Below are positions 1 through 10,127 of a DNA stretch of 64,000 nt, one piece after another. The translations under genes and the position numbers were made by a program. The notes under the pieces are model-generated. The model did not search any database, was not told the origin of the DNA, and worked only from the letters and a program-made list of their open reading frames with translations. Position 1 is the first letter of the stretch. Every line of letters starts with the position of its first letter. The stretch comes from Streptosporangium canum (GTDB taxonomy: Bacteria > Actinomycetota > Actinomycetes > Streptosporangiales > Streptosporangiaceae). The stretch is from assembly GCF_900113865.1 (NCBI RefSeq), contig NZ_FOQY01000010.1, positions 208,372 to 272,371 of the forward strand. The letters run 5' to 3'.

Positions 1-1527
1 TGGCTGCGGCGCTCGGGACACGAGGTCGTGCAGGCCACCGGCGGCCTGGAGGCGCTCGCCAAGGTCAGGGAGCTCCGGCCGGACCTGGTCGTCCTCGACG
101 TACGGCTGCCCGACATGAGCGGCTACGAGGTCTGCGAGCGGATCAAGGCGGATGCGGCGACCTCCTCGATACCGGTCATCCAGATCTCCGGGGCGGCGAT
201 CACCCCCGCCGACCGGGCCCAGGGGCTCGAACGCGGCGCCGACGCCTACCTGGCGGAGCCGGTCGAGCCCGACGAGTTCGCCGCGACGGTCGAGGCCACG
301 CTGCGCTACTACCGGGCGCGGCAGCGGGCCGAGCGGATGGCCGAGCGGCTGGCGGCCCTCACCCAGGTCAGCCTGGCGATGAACTCCTGCGACACCTTCG
401 AGGGACTCCTCGCCACGGCCGTCGAAGGCGCCTCCCGGATCCTCGGCAGGCGCGCGGGCGTGCTCGCCCTGCCGCCGGACGGCCGGACCCGCAGGTTCGC
501 CGCCCTCCCCCCGGAGGGCATCGCCGTCTCCAAGTCCGCGGCGCCGGACACCCTGCTCAGGCTGAGCGCGATGTCCCTGGGCAACACGGCCGGAACGGAG
601 GTCTTCACGGTCCCGGGCAGCGACTGGGCGGAGCTGATGCCGGACGCGGAGACCCTCGGCGACGCCTCAGCGGTGATCTGCCGCACCAAGATCGGCAGGC
701 CGCCCGTCTACCTCGGGGTGGACGCGGTCCCGCCCCTCGACGCGGACGAGTTCAACGTCCTGCGCCAGCTCGGCCAGGCCCTGGCCCTCTCGGTGGACGC
801 CCTGCGCGCCTACGCCGAGGAGCACGCGATCGCCCTCACCCTGCAGCGCAGCCTTCTTCCCGCGCGGATCCCGGAGACGCCCGGGCTGTCGATCAGCTGG
901 CGATACCAGCCGGCCGTCGACAACATCGAGGTCGGCGGTGACTTCTACGAGGTCCTGCGGCTGGGCGATCAGGTGCTCATCGCCATCGGCGACGTCCAGG
1001 GGCACTCTCTGCTCGCCGCGACGGTCATGGCCGAGCTCCGTCACGCGCTGCGCGCCTCCCTCATCGGCACGGTGGACCTGGGCGTGTCCATGGCCCTGCT
1101 CAACAACGTGCTGCGGCGCTACCACCCCGGCATGACCGCCACCGTGTGCCTGACACTCATCTCCCCGGCGACAGGGGAGATGGAGGTGGCCAACGCGGGC
1201 CACATCCCGCCTCTGATCATCGGCGACGGTACGGTCCACTACCACGACCTGGGCAACCTGCTGCTGGGCGTGGCCGAGGAGACCTACCGGGTCGACCGGC
1301 TGACCCTGCCGGAGAGAGGGACGGTGCTGCTGTTCACCGACGGGCTCATCGAGGACCGCGACAAGCTGCTCGACGAGAGCCTGGAGATCGTCCGGCAGCT
1401 GGCGGAGGTCGTGGAAGGCGATCTGGAGCTCTTCTGCGACCGGCTCATCAAGCAGTTCGGCGCCCGGGAGGACGACGTGGCGCTCGTGGCGTTCCGCCGC
1501 GAGGCGCCCGGGACGGGCTCTTCCTGA
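1..1527 (+). CDS. REC-GAF-PP2C (SpoIIE-type) serine phosphatase, 5' end outside window
   Basis: The reading frame is open from base 1, so the N-terminus lies upstream of the window. Visible order: most of a response-regulator receiver domain (phospho-acceptor Asp in VVLDVRLPD), a linker helix, a GAF-like sensory region (about residues 105-260 of the visible protein), then a SpoIIE/PP2C phosphatase domain with the metal-binding motifs GGDFYEV and IGDVQGH, ANAGHIPP, LFTDGLIEDR and a final EDDVALVAF. Such proteins dephosphorylate anti-sigma-factor antagonists in partner-switching pathways, with phosphorylation of the receiver modulating activity. The receiver Lys that normally precedes Pro in the last beta-strand is replaced (YLAEPVEP), so canonical phospho-signalling may be altered. 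No anti-sigma gene is adjacent. The domain assignment is secure; the target is unknown. Confidence 0.9.
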   Translation, partial: WLRRSGHEVVQATGGLEALAKVRELRPDLVVLDVRLPDMSGYEVCERIKADAATSSIPVIQISGAAITPADRAQGLERGADAYLAEPVEPDEFAATVEATLRYYRARQRAERMAERLAALTQVSLAMNSCDTFEGLLATAVEGASRILGRRAGVLALPPDGRTRRFAALPPEGIAVSKSAAPDTLLRLSAMSLGNTAGTEVFTVPGSDWAELMPDAETLGDASAVICRTKIGRPPVYLGVDAVPPLDADEFNVLRQLGQALALSVDALRAYAEEHAIALTLQRSLLPARIPETPGLSISWRYQPAVDNIEVGGDFYEVLRLGDQVLIAIGDVQGHSLLAATVMAELRHALRASLIGTVDLGVSMALLNNVLRRYHPGMTATVCLTLISPATGEMEVANAGHIPPLIIGDGTVHYHDLGNLLLGVAEETYRVDRLTLPERGTVLLFTDGLIEDRDKLLDESLEIVRQLAEVVEGDLELFCDRLIKQFGAREDDVALVAFRREAPGTGSS

Positions 1528-1691
1528 TTCCGCGCCGCACGTCCCCGCGCGGGACCTGATCCGCGTGCCCTGTCCGAGGCCTGATCCGCGCAAGGTCTGA
1601 TCCGCGCGGCCCCATGCTCCCGCGCGCCGCGCGTCCCCGCGCCGCCGGGGCCCCGATCCACCGACCCTGTATCCACCGGACCCGTAACGAG

Positions 1692-1746
1692 GCCACGCCC
1701 CACCGTGCCGGTCCCTGAGCGGGAACGTGGTACGGCGAGGCGTGGC
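1692..1746. terminator. candidate bidirectional stem-loop between convergent genes
   Basis: GCCACGCC (1692-1699) pairs perfectly with GGCGTGGC (1739-1746) around a long loop that can itself fold. It lies between the convergent phosphatase gene and hflX. The preceding stretch, about 1557-1616, contains three copies of TGATCCGCG. No U-tract is visible, so termination is inferred from position. Confidence 0.4.
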
Positions 1747-1759
1747 GGGGCGACCGCTC

Positions 1760-3217
1760 TCAGACGGTCTCGACCGGCTTGGCGGTCTTCTCCAGTTCGG
1801 CGAAGAGGCCGGGCAGGACCCTGGCGTGCAGGATCGTGCCGTCCTCGGTGTGCTCGACCCCGAGGACCTCGCCCTCCTTGTGCGCCCGGGAGATCAGGTC
1901 ACCGCGCTGGTAGGGCACCAGCAGCCTGACCTCCTGGTCGAAGCGGGGCAGCTCGCGCTCGATGACGGCCAGCAGCTCGTCGATCCCGGCGCCGGTGCGG
2001 GCCGAGACCACGACGGTGTGCTTCTCGCGCGCGGTCAGCTGGGCCAGCACCACCGGGTCGGCGACGTCGGCCTTGTTGATGACCACGATCTCCGGGATGT
2101 CCCGGGCTCCCTCGATGTCGGCGACCACCTCTCGCACGGCGGCGAGCTGTGACTCCGGGTCGGGGTGCGAGCCGTCGACCACGTGCAGGATCAGGTCGGC
2201 GTCGCCGACCTCCTCCAGCGTGGAGCGGAAGGCCTCGACGAGCTGGTGGGGCAGGTGCCGGACGAATCCGACGGTGTCGGCCAGCGTGAACAGACGGCCT
2301 TCGGGCGTGTGGGCCCGGCGGACGGTCGGGTCCAGCGTGGCGAACAGGGAGTCCTCGACCAGCACTCCTGCCCCGGTCAGCCGGTTCAGCAGCGAGGACT
2401 TGCCCGCGTTGGTGTAGCCGGCGATGGCCACGGCCGGAACCTCGCGCTCCTGCCGCCGCGCCCGCTTGGTCACGCGCGAGGTGGTCATCTCGATGATCTG
2501 GCGGCGCAGCTTGGCCATCCGCTCGCGGATCCGGCGGCGGTCCAGCTCGATCTTCGTCTCACCGGGACCGCGGCCACCCATGCCGACGCCGCCCGCGGCG
2601 CGACCGCCGACCTGGCGGGACAGGTTGCCACCCCAGCCGCGCAGTCGCGGCAGCAGGTAGTTGAGCTGTGCGAGCTCCACCTGGGCCTTGCCCTCGCGGC
2701 TCTTGGCGTGCTGGGCGAAGATGTCGAGGATCAGCATGGTCCGGTCGATGACCTTGACCTTGACGACCTCCTCGAGCTGGCGGAGCTGGCCGGGGCTCAG
2801 CTCACCGTCGCAGACGACGGTGTCGGCGCCGGTGGCGGAGACGATGTCGGCGAGCTCCTGCGCCTTGCCCGAGCCGATGTAGGTGGCCGTGTCGGGCTTC
2901 TGGCGGCGCTGGATCACACCTTCCAGCACCTCCGAGCCCGCGGTCTCGGCGAGCAGTTTCAGTTCGAGGAGTGAGTTCTCGGCGTCGGTCGCCGTGCCCG
3001 AGGTCCAGACGCCGACCAGAACGACCCGCTCAAGTCGCAGCTGGCGGTATTCGACCTCGGTGACGTCCTCAAGCTCCGTGGAGAGCCCCGCGACCCGGCG
3101 TAGCGCCTGGCGTTCGGCCAGGTCCATCTCACCGATGCCGGGCAGGTCGTCGAACTGGTCAATGTCCAGCGGCTCACGAGTGTCTATGTCGTTGCTCCAT
3201 TCAGGTGCGTGGTTCAT
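1760..3217 (-). CDS. hflX: GTPase HflX
   Basis: Ribosome-associated GTPase of the HflX family, which splits stalled or stressed 70S ribosomes. The N-terminal HflX domain (about residues 30-190) holds the nucleotide-binding subdomain and is followed by the glycine-rich family signature GGRGPGETKIELDRR. The G domain has G1 GYTNAGKSS, G3 DTVGF with the following RHLPHQLV, and G4 NKAD. At 485 aa it is a usual length for actinobacterial HflX. I chose the ATG at 3217 because GGAGAGG lies six bases upstream; a GTG nine codons further upstream (3244) lacks a site. In Streptomyces, hflX sits close to miaA/dapF; here it is about 30 kb away, which suggests accessory DNA has entered between them. Confidence 0.96.
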   Translation of the reverse strand: MNHAPEWSNDIDTREPLDIDQFDDLPGIGEMDLAERQALRRVAGLSTELEDVTEVEYRQLRLERVVLVGVWTSGTATDAENSLLELKLLAETAGSEVLEGVIQRRQKPDTATYIGSGKAQELADIVSATGADTVVCDGELSPGQLRQLEEVVKVKVIDRTMLILDIFAQHAKSREGKAQVELAQLNYLLPRLRGWGGNLSRQVGGRAAGGVGMGGRGPGETKIELDRRRIRERMAKLRRQIIEMTTSRVTKRARRQEREVPAVAIAGYTNAGKSSLLNRLTGAGVLVEDSLFATLDPTVRRAHTPEGRLFTLADTVGFVRHLPHQLVEAFRSTLEEVGDADLILHVVDGSHPDPESQLAAVREVVADIEGARDIPEIVVINKADVADPVVLAQLTAREKHTVVVSARTGAGIDELLAVIERELPRFDQEVRLLVPYQRGDLISRAHKEGEVLGVEHTEDGTILHARVLPGLFAELEKTAKPVETV

Positions 3218-3357
3218 GTGCGTCCTCTCCACAGAGTGGAACACCTGAACCCCTCGGGTCTCTTCCCTCCGATGGTGCCACGTGAACGTCCGGGTCTCAT
3301 CTGGTTATCGGCCGTTTCGCGGAGAAAGGAAACGCCGGGACCTCCCGTCGCCCCCGC

Positions 3358-4050
3358 TCAGGAGGGCAGGACGTTGACGTCGCCGGAGCCGGTCCGCGCC
3401 GAGATGACGCTGGAGGAGGACGGGTCGTGGGTGACTTTGACGGTCCTGTCGCCCGAGCCGGTCTCGGCCGTCACGTTGTAGCCCCCCTTCGGCAGCCGCA
3501 CCGTGGCGCCGCCCGAGCCGGTCTCGATCTCGACATGGTCCGGCACGGCGGCGAACTTCGCCTCGATGGTCCCGGAGCCGGAGTCGGCAACGAACCGCTT
3601 GGCGCCCAGGGTGCCGGCCTCGATGTCGCCGGAGCCGGTGGTGGCGTTCACCTCCCCGGTCAGCGAGCGCAGCGTGATGTCACCCGAGTCGACGTCCATC
3701 GTGACCTTGAGGCCCTTGGGGATCTCGATCCTGTAGTCGACGGAGCAGTCGGAGCAGTCATAACGCAGTGTGAGCGTGCCACCGGCCACGGGATGCTCGG
3801 TCTTGGGCCTGCCATCCTTGCTGCCCTTCTCGCCGCCCCAGTGGAGCGTCTCGGTCACCCGGACCTGCGACCGGTCCGACTCGTTGACCTCGACGTCTCC
3901 GGATTCGCCGCGGACGTCCAGGAGCGTCAGCTTGCCGGCGACGTCGTAGGAGACGACCTCCTGGTTCCGGTTCCCGAAGTCGACCCGGCAACCGGTCAGC
4001 ACGAGCGCCGAGCCCAGAAGCGCCCCCGCGACCATCATCTTCTTCTTCAT
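3358..4050 (-). CDS. DUF4097-type beta-repeat lipoprotein
   Basis: A 230-aa exported lipoprotein. It starts with a basic n-region, a hydrophobic core and the lipobox LTGC (Cys at about residue 21), so it should be anchored to the outer face of the membrane. The C-terminal half is a ladder of short beta-strands, each marked by a (T/S)GSG turn: TGSGDIEAG, DSGSGTIEA, ETGSGGATV, ETGSGDRTV, RTGSGDVNV. This is the pattern of DUF4097/polymer-forming beta-helix proteins. Two Cys in a DCSDC motif precede the repeats and could form a disulfide. GAGG lies nine bases upstream of the start. The function is unknown; a role in envelope sensing is only a possibility. It is divergent from aceB. Confidence 0.8.
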   Translation of the reverse strand: MKKKMMVAGALLGSALVLTGCRVDFGNRNQEVVSYDVAGKLTLLDVRGESGDVEVNESDRSQVRVTETLHWGGEKGSKDGRPKTEHPVAGGTLTLRYDCSDCSVDYRIEIPKGLKVTMDVDSGDITLRSLTGEVNATTGSGDIEAGTLGAKRFVADSGSGTIEAKFAAVPDHVEIETGSGGATVRLPKGGYNVTAETGSGDRTVKVTHDPSSSSVISARTGSGDVNVLPS

Positions 4051-4105
4051 GCGCTCAATCCTCGACTTCCGGAGAAGCTTCCCGCTTCCCTCTCACGACC
4101 GGTTT

Positions 4106-4131
4106 CCGGCTCCCTCTGCGGAGGGAGCCGG
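4106..4131. other. strong 11-bp hairpin with UGCG loop in a divergent intergenic region
   Basis: CCGGCTCCCTC (4106-4116) and GAGGGAGCCGG (4121-4131) pair perfectly around a TGCG tetraloop. The hairpin sits upstream of both the lipoprotein gene (minus) and aceB (plus), so it does not mark the end of either. It could end an unannotated small transcript, act in a leader, or bind a regulator. Confidence 0.55.
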
Positions 4132-4257
4132 CTCAACTGTGCCGCAGCACGGAGGCCCGTTCTATCGGGGACTCCCCCCACTCAGCCCTTAGGACAACCC
4201 TGTCTTTGACCCGGCCAGGGCCATCCAGTAGCGTCAATTCCACAATTCAGAAGTTAT

Positions 4258-4274
4258 TTTCCATGATATGGAAA
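4258..4274. promoter_or_regulatory. perfect palindrome over the aceB ribosome-binding region
   Basis: TTTCCAT and ATGGAAA, separated by GAT, form a perfect 7-bp inverted repeat ending nine bases before the chosen aceB ATG and overlapping its Shine-Dalgarno region. It lies in an unusually AT-rich stretch. The size and symmetry fit a dimeric repressor operator. The IclR-family gene at 10257 is a plausible binder (inference). Confidence 0.55.
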
Positions 4275-4282
4275 GGAAGCTC

Positions 4283-5869
<1,587 letters not shown>

Positions 5870-6023
5870 CGTCGCGCACGCCCTGAGGCCGGCGGGCGCG
5901 CGGCGGGCGGTCCTCGCACCGGCGGGTCCGCCCGTCCCCGCTCCCGTCCGGCCCGATGCGGGGCGGGCCGTCCGGAATCGGGAGCGCTGCCGGACGCCAT
6001 CGCCCCGATGCTGAGCGAGAATG

Positions 6024-6041
6024 CGACATAGAGGGATGTCG
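6024..6041. promoter_or_regulatory. inverted repeat upstream of glcD
   Basis: CGACAT (6024-6029) and ATGTCG (6036-6041) form a perfect 6-bp inverted repeat with a 6-base spacer, about 70 bases before glcD. It is a possible operator for the glc operon and differs from the aceB palindrome. The rest of the 5870-6111 gap shows no gene. Confidence 0.35.
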
Positions 6042-6111
6042 TCCACGATCGACCGAGTGATCACGAGAGCAGGGGCACTGCCGAGCTCCCGCGCACGCGG
6101 GAGGAGGAACG

Positions 6112-7569
6112 ATGGGCACGAAGACACCCGACGGACTGGTCCGGCGCCTGCTGGAGTCGCTCGACCACAGAGCGGTGATCACCGACCCGGTACGGCTGCG
6201 CACCTACGAGTGCGACGGGCTGACCCATCACCGGGCCACCCCCGGCGTGGTCGTGCTGCCGGAGACCGCCGAGCAGATCGCGGCCGTGGTTCGGGTCTGC
6301 AACGAGTACGGCGTGCCGTTCGTGGCCCGGGGGGCAGGGACGGGGCTGTCCGGCGGGGCGCTGCCGCGGACCGACGGGGTGCTGATCGTCACCTCCAGGA
6401 TGCGGCGGATCCTCTCCGTCGACGTGGCGGACCGGCGTGCCGTGGTGGAGCCCGGGGTCACCAACCTGGCGATCACCGAGGCGGTCCGCGACCTGGGCTA
6501 CTACTACGCTCCCGACCCGTCCAGCCAGCAGGTCTGCACGATCGGCGGCAACGTCGCGGAGAACTCGGGCGGCGCGCACTGCCTGAAGTACGGCTTCACG
6601 GTCAATCACGTGCTCGCCCTGGAGATCGTGACGCCCGACGGCGACATCGTCGAACTGTCGAACACCGATCCCGGATACGACCTGCTGGGCGCGTTCGTCG
6701 GCTCGGAGGGCACGCTCGGCATCGCCACCAAGATCACCGTACGGCTGACGCGGGCGCCGGAGACCGTGACGACCCTGCTCGCGGCCTTCGACGGCATCGA
6801 GCAGGGCGGGCAGGCGGTATCGGCGATCATCGGCGGCGGTATCGTGCCCGCCGCGATCGAGATGATGGACGCCCTGGCGATCGAGGCGGCCGAGGCGGCC
6901 GTGGCCTGCGCCTATCCCGAGGGCGCCGGGGCGGTGCTCATCGTGGAGCTGGACGGTCCGGTCCCGGAGGTCACGCACCAGTTCGACGAGGTGACACGGA
7001 TCTGCCGGGAGAACGGCGCGTTCGAGCTGCGGGTCGCCGCCGACCCGGCCGAGCGCGCGGCGATCTGGAAGGGCCGCAAGTCGGCCTTCGCCGCGGTGGG
7101 CCGGATCAGCCCCGCCTACATCGTGCAGGACGGGGTCGTCCCCAGGACCGCGCTGCCCGAGGTGCTGGCGAGCATCGACCGGTTGTCGCGGGAGTACGGC
7201 ATCCGGGTGGCCAACGTCTTCCACGCCGGGGACGGCAACCTGCATCCGCTGGTGCTGTTCGACGACGCGGAGGCCGGCGCGGGCGAGCGGGCCGAGCTGG
7301 TCTCGGGCAAGATCCTCGATCTCTGTGTCGAGCACGGCGGGTCCATCACCGGCGAGCACGGGGTGGGTGTAGACAAGTCCCGATATATGCCGAAAATGTT
7401 CTCCGACAACGACCTCGACACCATGCAACTGGTGCGCTGCGCCTTCGACCCCCGCGGCCTCTCGAACCCGGGCAAGGTCTTCCCCACCCCGCGCCTGTGC
7501 GGCGAGGTCCCCGGGGTCCGCAAGGGCGTGCACCCGCTGGTCGAGTCAGGACAGGCGGAACAGTTCTGA
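6112..7569 (+). CDS. glcD: FAD-linked glycolate oxidase subunit
   Basis: A 485-aa flavoprotein of the FAD-binding type-4 (VAO/PCMH) family, the catalytic subunit of glycolate oxidase. The N-terminal half binds FAD (PFVARGAGTGLSGGALP; IGGNVAENSGGAHCLKYG); the C-terminal half is the FAD-linked oxidase domain ending with the family motif GEHGVGVDK and LDTMQLVRCAFDPRGLSNPGKVFP. It oxidises glycolate (or a related 2-hydroxy acid) to glyoxylate and passes electrons on through GlcE/GlcF. The ATG at 6112 follows GGGAGGAGGAACG, a very strong ribosome-binding site. Its stop overlaps the glcE start by one base (TGATG), so translation is probably coupled. D-lactate cannot be excluded as substrate, but the three-subunit arrangement beside aceB favours glycolate. 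Confidence 0.93.
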   Translation: MGTKTPDGLVRRLLESLDHRAVITDPVRLRTYECDGLTHHRATPGVVVLPETAEQIAAVVRVCNEYGVPFVARGAGTGLSGGALPRTDGVLIVTSRMRRILSVDVADRRAVVEPGVTNLAITEAVRDLGYYYAPDPSSQQVCTIGGNVAENSGGAHCLKYGFTVNHVLALEIVTPDGDIVELSNTDPGYDLLGAFVGSEGTLGIATKITVRLTRAPETVTTLLAAFDGIEQGGQAVSAIIGGGIVPAAIEMMDALAIEAAEAAVACAYPEGAGAVLIVELDGPVPEVTHQFDEVTRICRENGAFELRVAADPAERAAIWKGRKSAFAAVGRISPAYIVQDGVVPRTALPEVLASIDRLSREYGIRVANVFHAGDGNLHPLVLFDDAEAGAGERAELVSGKILDLCVEHGGSITGEHGVGVDKSRYMPKMFSDNDLDTMQLVRCAFDPRGLSNPGKVFPTPRLCGEVPGVRKGVHPLVESGQAEQF

Positions 7570-8888
7570 TGGACGCGCCGCACGAGACGGGCGGGGCGCC
7601 CCTGGCGGGCGCGCTGCACAGGACAGGCGTGACGATCCGGGAGGCCGGCCCCGACGACGCCGTGGCCGGGGTCTCGCCGCGCTGGGTGGCGCTGCCCGAG
7701 AACACCGGGGAGGTCGCGGCGCTGATGCGCGTCTCGGCCGAGCACGACCTCGCCGTGACCCCGGTCGGCGGCGGCACCCGGCTGCACTGGGGTCCCCCGC
7801 CCGAGCGCTGCGACCTGCTGATCGACACCTGCTGCCTGAACCAGGTGCTCGAACACGCCTCCGGCGACCTCGTCGTCCGCGTCCAGGCGGGCCTGACCAT
7901 GGACTCGCTGGCCGAGACCCTCGCCGCCGAGGGCCAGGAGCTCTCCCTCGACGTCCCCCTCGACGGCGCCACGGTCGGCGGCGTGCTCGCCACCGCCGTC
8001 GCGGGCCCCCGCAGGTTCCGGCACGGCACGGCCCGCGACCTGCTGATCGGTGTCACGGTCGTGCTGGCGGACGGCACGACCGCCAAGTCCGGCGGCAAGG
8101 TGGTCAAGAACGTCGCGGGCTACGACCTGGGCAAGCTGTTCACCGGCTCCTACGGCACGCTCGGCGTCATCACCGAGGCCGCCTTCCGCCTCCATCCCAT
8201 CCCGGACGACCGCCGCTGGATCATCGCCGAACTGCCCGCGCCCGGAACCCCGGGCACCGGGGCCGTGCGGGGCGACGGCCGGCCGGACGCGCCCGAGCGG
8301 CCCGGTTCGCCGCCCGGCCTGGACGTGCTCGCCGCCGAGCTCGCGGCGTCCCAGGCCGAGCCGAGCGCGATCGAGGTGGACTGGCCGGACGCCCGGGGCG
8401 GGCCCGTCGTGGCCGTGCTGGTCGAGGGGACGGCGGCCGACGCGCGGGCGCGGGCCGTACGGGACCTGATGGCCGGGCACGGGACGGCGCGGATCACCGC
8501 CGGGCCGCCCGGCTGGTGGGGGACGCTGCCCGGCGAGGACGTGCTGCTGGAAGTGCGGGTCCCGCCCTCCCGCGCGGGCGGCGCGCTGCGGGCGATCATG
8601 GCCCGGGGACTGCCCGCGCACGTGCGCGGATCGCTGGCGACGGCGGCCCTGCAGGTCACCCTGCCCCCGGACGTCGGCGGATCGGCGTTCGCGGAGTTCG
8701 TGTCACGCGTGCGTGACGATCTCGGCCGCCTCGGCGGCGGGCTGACCGTGCTCACCGCGCCGCAGGAGCTCGCCGACCGGGTCGACCGCTGGGGCCCGGT
8801 CGGCGCGCTGCCGCTGCTGCGGCGGGTCAAGGAGCGGTTCGACCCCGGCCGGAGGATGTCTCCCGGCCGCTCCGTGGGAGGGATCTGA
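7569..8888 (+). CDS. glcE: glycolate oxidase FAD-binding subunit
   Basis: A 439-aa protein with an FAD-binding type-4 domain (VTPVGGGTRLHWGPPP; GATVGGVLATAVAGPRRFRHG; GGKVVKNVAGYDLGKLFTGSYGTLGVITEA), homologous to the N-terminal half of GlcD but lacking the GEHGVG C-terminal motif. It is the second flavin subunit of the glycolate oxidase complex. The start ATG shares its A with the glcD stop. In the same frame, open sequence runs far upstream inside glcD, but that part is out-of-frame noise. The central region (about residues 230-290) is Pro/Gly/Arg-rich and likely a flexible linker. The stop codon directly abuts the glcF ATG. Confidence 0.9.
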   Translation: MDAPHETGGAPLAGALHRTGVTIREAGPDDAVAGVSPRWVALPENTGEVAALMRVSAEHDLAVTPVGGGTRLHWGPPPERCDLLIDTCCLNQVLEHASGDLVVRVQAGLTMDSLAETLAAEGQELSLDVPLDGATVGGVLATAVAGPRRFRHGTARDLLIGVTVVLADGTTAKSGGKVVKNVAGYDLGKLFTGSYGTLGVITEAAFRLHPIPDDRRWIIAELPAPGTPGTGAVRGDGRPDAPERPGSPPGLDVLAAELAASQAEPSAIEVDWPDARGGPVVAVLVEGTAADARARAVRDLMAGHGTARITAGPPGWWGTLPGEDVLLEVRVPPSRAGGALRAIMARGLPAHVRGSLATAALQVTLPPDVGGSAFAEFVSRVRDDLGRLGGGLTVLTAPQELADRVDRWGPVGALPLLRRVKERFDPGRRMSPGRSVGGI

Positions 8889-10127
8889 ATGGACCCCGAG
8901 CTGATCAACGACTGCGTGCACTGCGGGTTCTGCCTGCCCACGTGCCCGACGTACGTCCTGTGGGGCGAGGAGATGGACTCGCCGCGCGGCCGGATCCATC
9001 TGATGAGACAGCACGTCGAGGGCACGCCGCTGACGCCGGAGATGGCCGGGCACTTCGACGCCTGCCTGGGGTGCATGGCGTGCGTGACGGCCTGCCCCTC
9101 CGGGGTCCGCTACGACCGGCTGATCGAGCAGACGCGGGCCGAGGTGGAGCGGACGCACGTCCGGCGGCCGGACGACCGGGCGTTGCGGGCCGTGGTCTTC
9201 CAGCTCTTCCCCTACCCCCGGCGTCTGCGGGCGATGCGGCTGCCGCTCCGGCTCAGCGCGGGGCTGCGCCGGAGGATCGCGCCGAGGCTGGAGCGGATCA
9301 ACCCGTCGATGGCCGCGATGGCCGAGCTCGCTCCCGCGGTCCCGGCGAGGGTACGGCTGCCGCGCAGGGTCGAGGCGCGGGGCAGGCGCCGGGCCACGGT
9401 CGGGATGCTCACCGGGTGCGTGCAGGGCGAGTTCTTCCCGCAGGTCAACGCGGCCACGGCCCGGGTGCTCGCACTGGAGGGATGCGAGGTGGTGATCCCG
9501 CCCTCGCAGGGCTGCTGCGGGGCGCTGTCGCTGCACTCCGGGCTTCAGGGGCAGGCGGAGCGGTTCGCCAGGCGGACGATCGCCGCCTTCGAACGGGCGG
9601 GCGTGGACACGGTCGTGGTCAACGCGGCGGGGTGCGGATCGACGATGAAGGAGTACGCCGAGATCCTCGAAGGCGAGTGGGCGGACCGGGCGCGGGCCAT
9701 CCGGACCGTCGACCTGACGGAGTATCTCGCCGAACTCGGCCCGGCCGCCGAGCGGCATCCGCTGCCCCTCACGGTGGCCTACCACGACGCCTGTCACCTG
9801 GCTCACGCGCAGGGGATACGATCCCAACCGCGTCAACTGCTCACCGCCATCCCCGATCTGGAGTTGAGGGAGATCTCGGAGTCATCCATCTGCTGCGGTT
9901 CCGCCGGGACCTACAACCTGTTCCAGCCCGAGGCCGCCCGCGAGCTCGGGGACCGCAAGGCGGAGCGGGTGCTGGCCACCGGAGCCGACCTGCTGGTCTC
10001 GGCCAACCCCGGCTGCACCATGCAGATCACCTCGGCCATCCGCCGCCGGGGAGCCGGAGCGCTCCCCGTCGCGCACATCGCCCAGGTCCTGGACGCGTCC
10101 CTGCGCGGCCTGCCGGGGGTCCCATGA
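8889..10127 (+). CDS. glcF: glycolate oxidase iron-sulfur subunit
   Basis: A 412-aa electron-transfer subunit. The N-terminus has two 4Fe-4S ferredoxin motifs (CVHCGFCLPTCPTY and CLGCMACVTACPSG), followed by two CCG cysteine-rich domains (GCVQGEFFP...GCCGALSLHSG, and YHDACHLAHAQG...ICCGSAGTYN). This is the standard GlcF layout; it carries electrons from GlcD/GlcE to the membrane quinone pool. It starts immediately after the glcE stop, with no gap. Its TGA stop lies within an ATGA that starts a repeat-encoded mini-ORF leading to the IclR gene. Confidence 0.93.
   Translation: MDPELINDCVHCGFCLPTCPTYVLWGEEMDSPRGRIHLMRQHVEGTPLTPEMAGHFDACLGCMACVTACPSGVRYDRLIEQTRAEVERTHVRRPDDRALRAVVFQLFPYPRRLRAMRLPLRLSAGLRRRIAPRLERINPSMAAMAELAPAVPARVRLPRRVEARGRRRATVGMLTGCVQGEFFPQVNAATARVLALEGCEVVIPPSQGCCGALSLHSGLQGQAERFARRTIAAFERAGVDTVVVNAAGCGSTMKEYAEILEGEWADRARAIRTVDLTEYLAELGPAAERHPLPLTVAYHDACHLAHAQGIRSQPRQLLTAIPDLELREISESSICCGSAGTYNLFQPEAARELGDRKAERVLATGADLLVSANPGCTMQITSAIRRRGAGALPVAHIAQVLDASLRGLPGVP

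Noticed and set aside
6021..7568. Upstream half of a 955-codon open frame ending with glcE
   Set aside because: It is the +1 shadow of glcD, Arg/Gly-rich and without family motifs. Only the part from 7569 is glcE.
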